NCBI GenBank assembly: GCA_009842205.1
Contig: VYFX01000011.1
Span: 62,001-126,000 of the forward strand
Direction of reading: 5' to 3'
From: Paracoccaceae bacterium
Lineage (GTDB): Bacteria; Pseudomonadota; Alphaproteobacteria; Rhodobacterales; Rhodobacteraceae
Length of the DNA stretch: 64,000 nt
In this document: positions 62,721 through 64,000 of the stretch, piece after piece
Layout: each line of letters opens with the position of its first letter
How positions within the stretch are numbered: position 1 is the stretch's first letter
Position numbers and translations under genes: made by a program
The notes under the pieces: generated by a model
Databases searched by the model: none
Told to the model about the DNA's origin: nothing
Seen by the model: the letters and a program-made list of their open reading frames with translations, nothing else

Positions 62721-62756
62721 AACCCTAATGTACAAGTAGTGTGGGGAGAAAAATTT

Positions 62757-63374
62757 ATGTCCGAGGTGGACTTTTTATCCAAGGTATACGAGTTGGAGAC
62801 GGATCGGGATATTTTCGACCTGTATACTGAATGGGCGAAATCTTATGAACAAGACGTAATCAAGAATGGATACAGGACACCGGAGAGATGTGCGAGTGAT
62901 CTGGCAAATGTGACCACCGATCGAAACCTGTCAATTCTTGATATGGGTTGTGGTACCGGATACTCGGGTTTGGCCCTTCAAAAGGCAGGATTTACCAATA
63001 TTGACGGCACCGACATTAATCCCGCCATGCTCGAAATGGCTCGGTTTAGGAATATTTATAACAATGTATATCTGGGAACTATTGAAAAGCCGCTCCCCGA
63101 AAACATCTCCTCCTATTCAGTGATTTCGGCAATAGGCGTAATTGGTTCGGGTGCTGCACCTGTCGAACTGCTCAAGGAGATATTGGGTGCCATTTCGCCA
63201 GATACCCTGTTCGTATTTTCACTCAATGAACACACACTCAAGGATCCTGCTTTCGCTGGAGCAATCGAAGAAAGTATAGATAAGGGAGTTTGTGATCTGG
63301 TATCTAGAAGTACTGGACCCCATTTAGAGAAATTAAACACGACCTCAGCGGTATTTGTGTTGAAAAAGATTTAA
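62757..63374 (+). CDS. Class I SAM-dependent methyltransferase
   Basis: This 205-residue methyltransferase has the SAM-binding motif LDMGCGTGYSGLAL and the acidic loop DGTDINPAMLEMA. It is a methyltransferase-11 type, close to those acting on small molecules or unknown proteins. ATG 62757 has GGGGAG 8 bases upstream; a GTG at 62739 is also possible. It interrupts the usual acpS-lepB junction. Substrate unknown. Confidence 0.85.
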   Translation: MSEVDFLSKVYELETDRDIFDLYTEWAKSYEQDVIKNGYRTPERCASDLANVTTDRNLSILDMGCGTGYSGLALQKAGFTNIDGTDINPAMLEMARFRNIYNNVYLGTIEKPLPENISSYSVISAIGVIGSGAAPVELLKEILGAISPDTLFVFSLNEHTLKDPAFAGAIEESIDKGVCDLVSRSTGPHLEKLNTTSAVFVLKKI

Positions 63375-63400
63375 CCTGATCCTTCTCCTTAGACAAAGTT

Positions 63401-64000
63401 ATGATAGACACAATAAAAGAAAACGTTATCACCCTGATTTTGGCTCTTCTGATAGCCGGCCTGTTCAGAACCATTTTCTTTCAACCATTCTTTATTCCCT
63501 CGGGTTCAATGAAAGATAACCTGCTGGTGGGTGATTTTCTTTTCGTGAACAAGATGGCTTACGGTTATTCACAATATTCCTGCCCTTGGGCAATGTGCCC
63601 GTTTGAGGGCAGGATTTTGGGAAAGGAGCCCAAAAGAGGTGATGTGGTGGTATTCAGGCATCCCACCAGAAAGGAAGATTACATCAAGCGGTTGATTGGC
63701 CTGCCGGGTGACGAGATAAGGATTGTTGGTGACTCGGTTGCAATAAAGACGAGAGAAAATCCCGACCGAAACAGTTGGTTTGAGTTTCCTAGGGAGCAAA
63801 TCGAGGATTTTGAGGAGCCATTCGTGCCACAGGGAGGGGCAAGAGCCTTGCCCCGTTGCAGCAATCAGCAGGTTGCCGATGGTGTCTGCAAGAAAAGCCG
63901 GTTTGAGGAGACCAATTCTGACGGAAGAACCTATACCACCCTGGAAATCGGACCTCCAACAACCTCCGGCAACGAGTTGGTTTACAAGGTGCCTGAAGGC
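63401..64000 (+). CDS. lepB: Signal peptidase I, N-terminal part
   Basis: This frame runs off the right edge (200 codons visible). Signal peptidase I removes signal peptides at the inner membrane. One membrane segment is seen (about residues 8-25, NVITLILALLIAGLF), then catalytic Ser36 in PSGSMKDN and catalytic Lys96 in KRLIGLPGDE. The alphaproteobacterial insert with CPWAMCPFEGRI is present. It follows the methyltransferase by 26 bases. Confidence 0.94.
   Translation, partial: MIDTIKENVITLILALLIAGLFRTIFFQPFFIPSGSMKDNLLVGDFLFVNKMAYGYSQYSCPWAMCPFEGRILGKEPKRGDVVVFRHPTRKEDYIKRLIGLPGDEIRIVGDSVAIKTRENPDRNSWFEFPREQIEDFEEPFVPQGGARALPRCSNQQVADGVCKKSRFEETNSDGRTYTTLEIGPPTTSGNELVYKVPEG

Noticed and set aside
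1-64000. tRNA/rRNA genes, CRISPR arrays, insertion sequences, attachment sites
   Set aside because: None could be found by reading the intergenic regions; the gaps are short and AT-rich without tRNA cloverleaf, repeats or terminal inverted repeats.

Overview
This window looks like ordinary chromosome of a marine-type alphaproteobacterium that is moderately AT-rich by eye (GC was not computed). The evidence is several gene neighbourhoods typical of that class: rdgB-hemW, rimP-nusA-ylxR-infB, rpsM-rpsK-rpoA-rplQ, rarA-crcB-rluC-ATP12, Smr/Tim44/FxsA/SecB, ispH-rnhA and rpoZ-rsh-pdxJ-acpS-lepB. The rarA-crcB-rluC-ATP12 string and the xsc-pta and tmm genes resemble Rhodobacterales/roseobacter relatives, but I cannot place it to genus. 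I saw no tRNA, rRNA, CRISPR array, insertion sequence or prophage.

Layout. 1-3.1 kb: end of rdgB, hemW, an AhpD-like protein and an OmpA-like protein. 3.2-4.2 kb: mlaC and a DUF1801 gene. 4.3-9.7 kb: the rimP-nusA-ylxR-infB operon behind a short leader that ends in a strong terminator. 9.8-16.6 kb: a PPP phosphatase, Smr, Tim44-like and FxsA genes, then pta-xsc (sulfoacetaldehyde to acetyl-CoA) placed between fxsA and secB, then an orphan XRE regulator with palindromes. 16.7-22.7 kb (minus strand): rpsM-rpsK-rpoA-rplQ and rarA-crcB-rluC-ATP12. 23.0-31.6 kb: a polyol/sugar catabolic island with an FGGY kinase, SDR, SIS isomerase, xylitol-dehydrogenase-like enzyme and a four-part MalEFGK-type ABC importer. 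31.6-33.75 kb: an accessory gap with an AAA/DUF4143 ATPase and a broken BCCT (betaine/choline/carnitine) transporter. 33.8-36.7 kb: truB-rbfA, dapB and plsC. 36.8-43.5 kb: a trimethylamine monooxygenase (tmm) divergent from a complete branched-chain-amino-acid-type ABC importer and a hypothetical gene. 43.5-44.5 kb: accA. 45.1-50.9 kb: a six-gene membrane-lipid type operon (FAD oxidoreductase, DUF1365, MFS, DUF3833, SDR, CFA synthase). 51.1-54.0 kb: a MalY/PatB aminotransferase, def-fmt. 54.0-56.3 kb: an exported MTA/SAH-nucleosidase-like protein and an outer-membrane barrel. 56.7-58.6 kb: an RNase HI with a duplicated, degenerate N-terminal half, and ispH. 58.9-64 kb: rpoZ, rsh, pdxJ, acpS, a methyltransferase and the start of lepB.

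Taken together, the accessory genes describe an organism living on marine osmolytes: C2 sulfonates (xsc-pta), methylated amines (tmm) and polyols (the 23-31 kb island), with a decayed BCCT carrier. The most interesting non-coding signal is the 30.38-30.53 kb leader before the malK-like gene. A near-consensus promoter is followed by a perfect 7-bp inverted repeat whose 11-nt loop is exactly the left arm of a downstream 11-bp stem ending in seven Ts. That is the architecture of an attenuator or riboswitch (or an operator). A second, simpler attenuator candidate precedes rimP.
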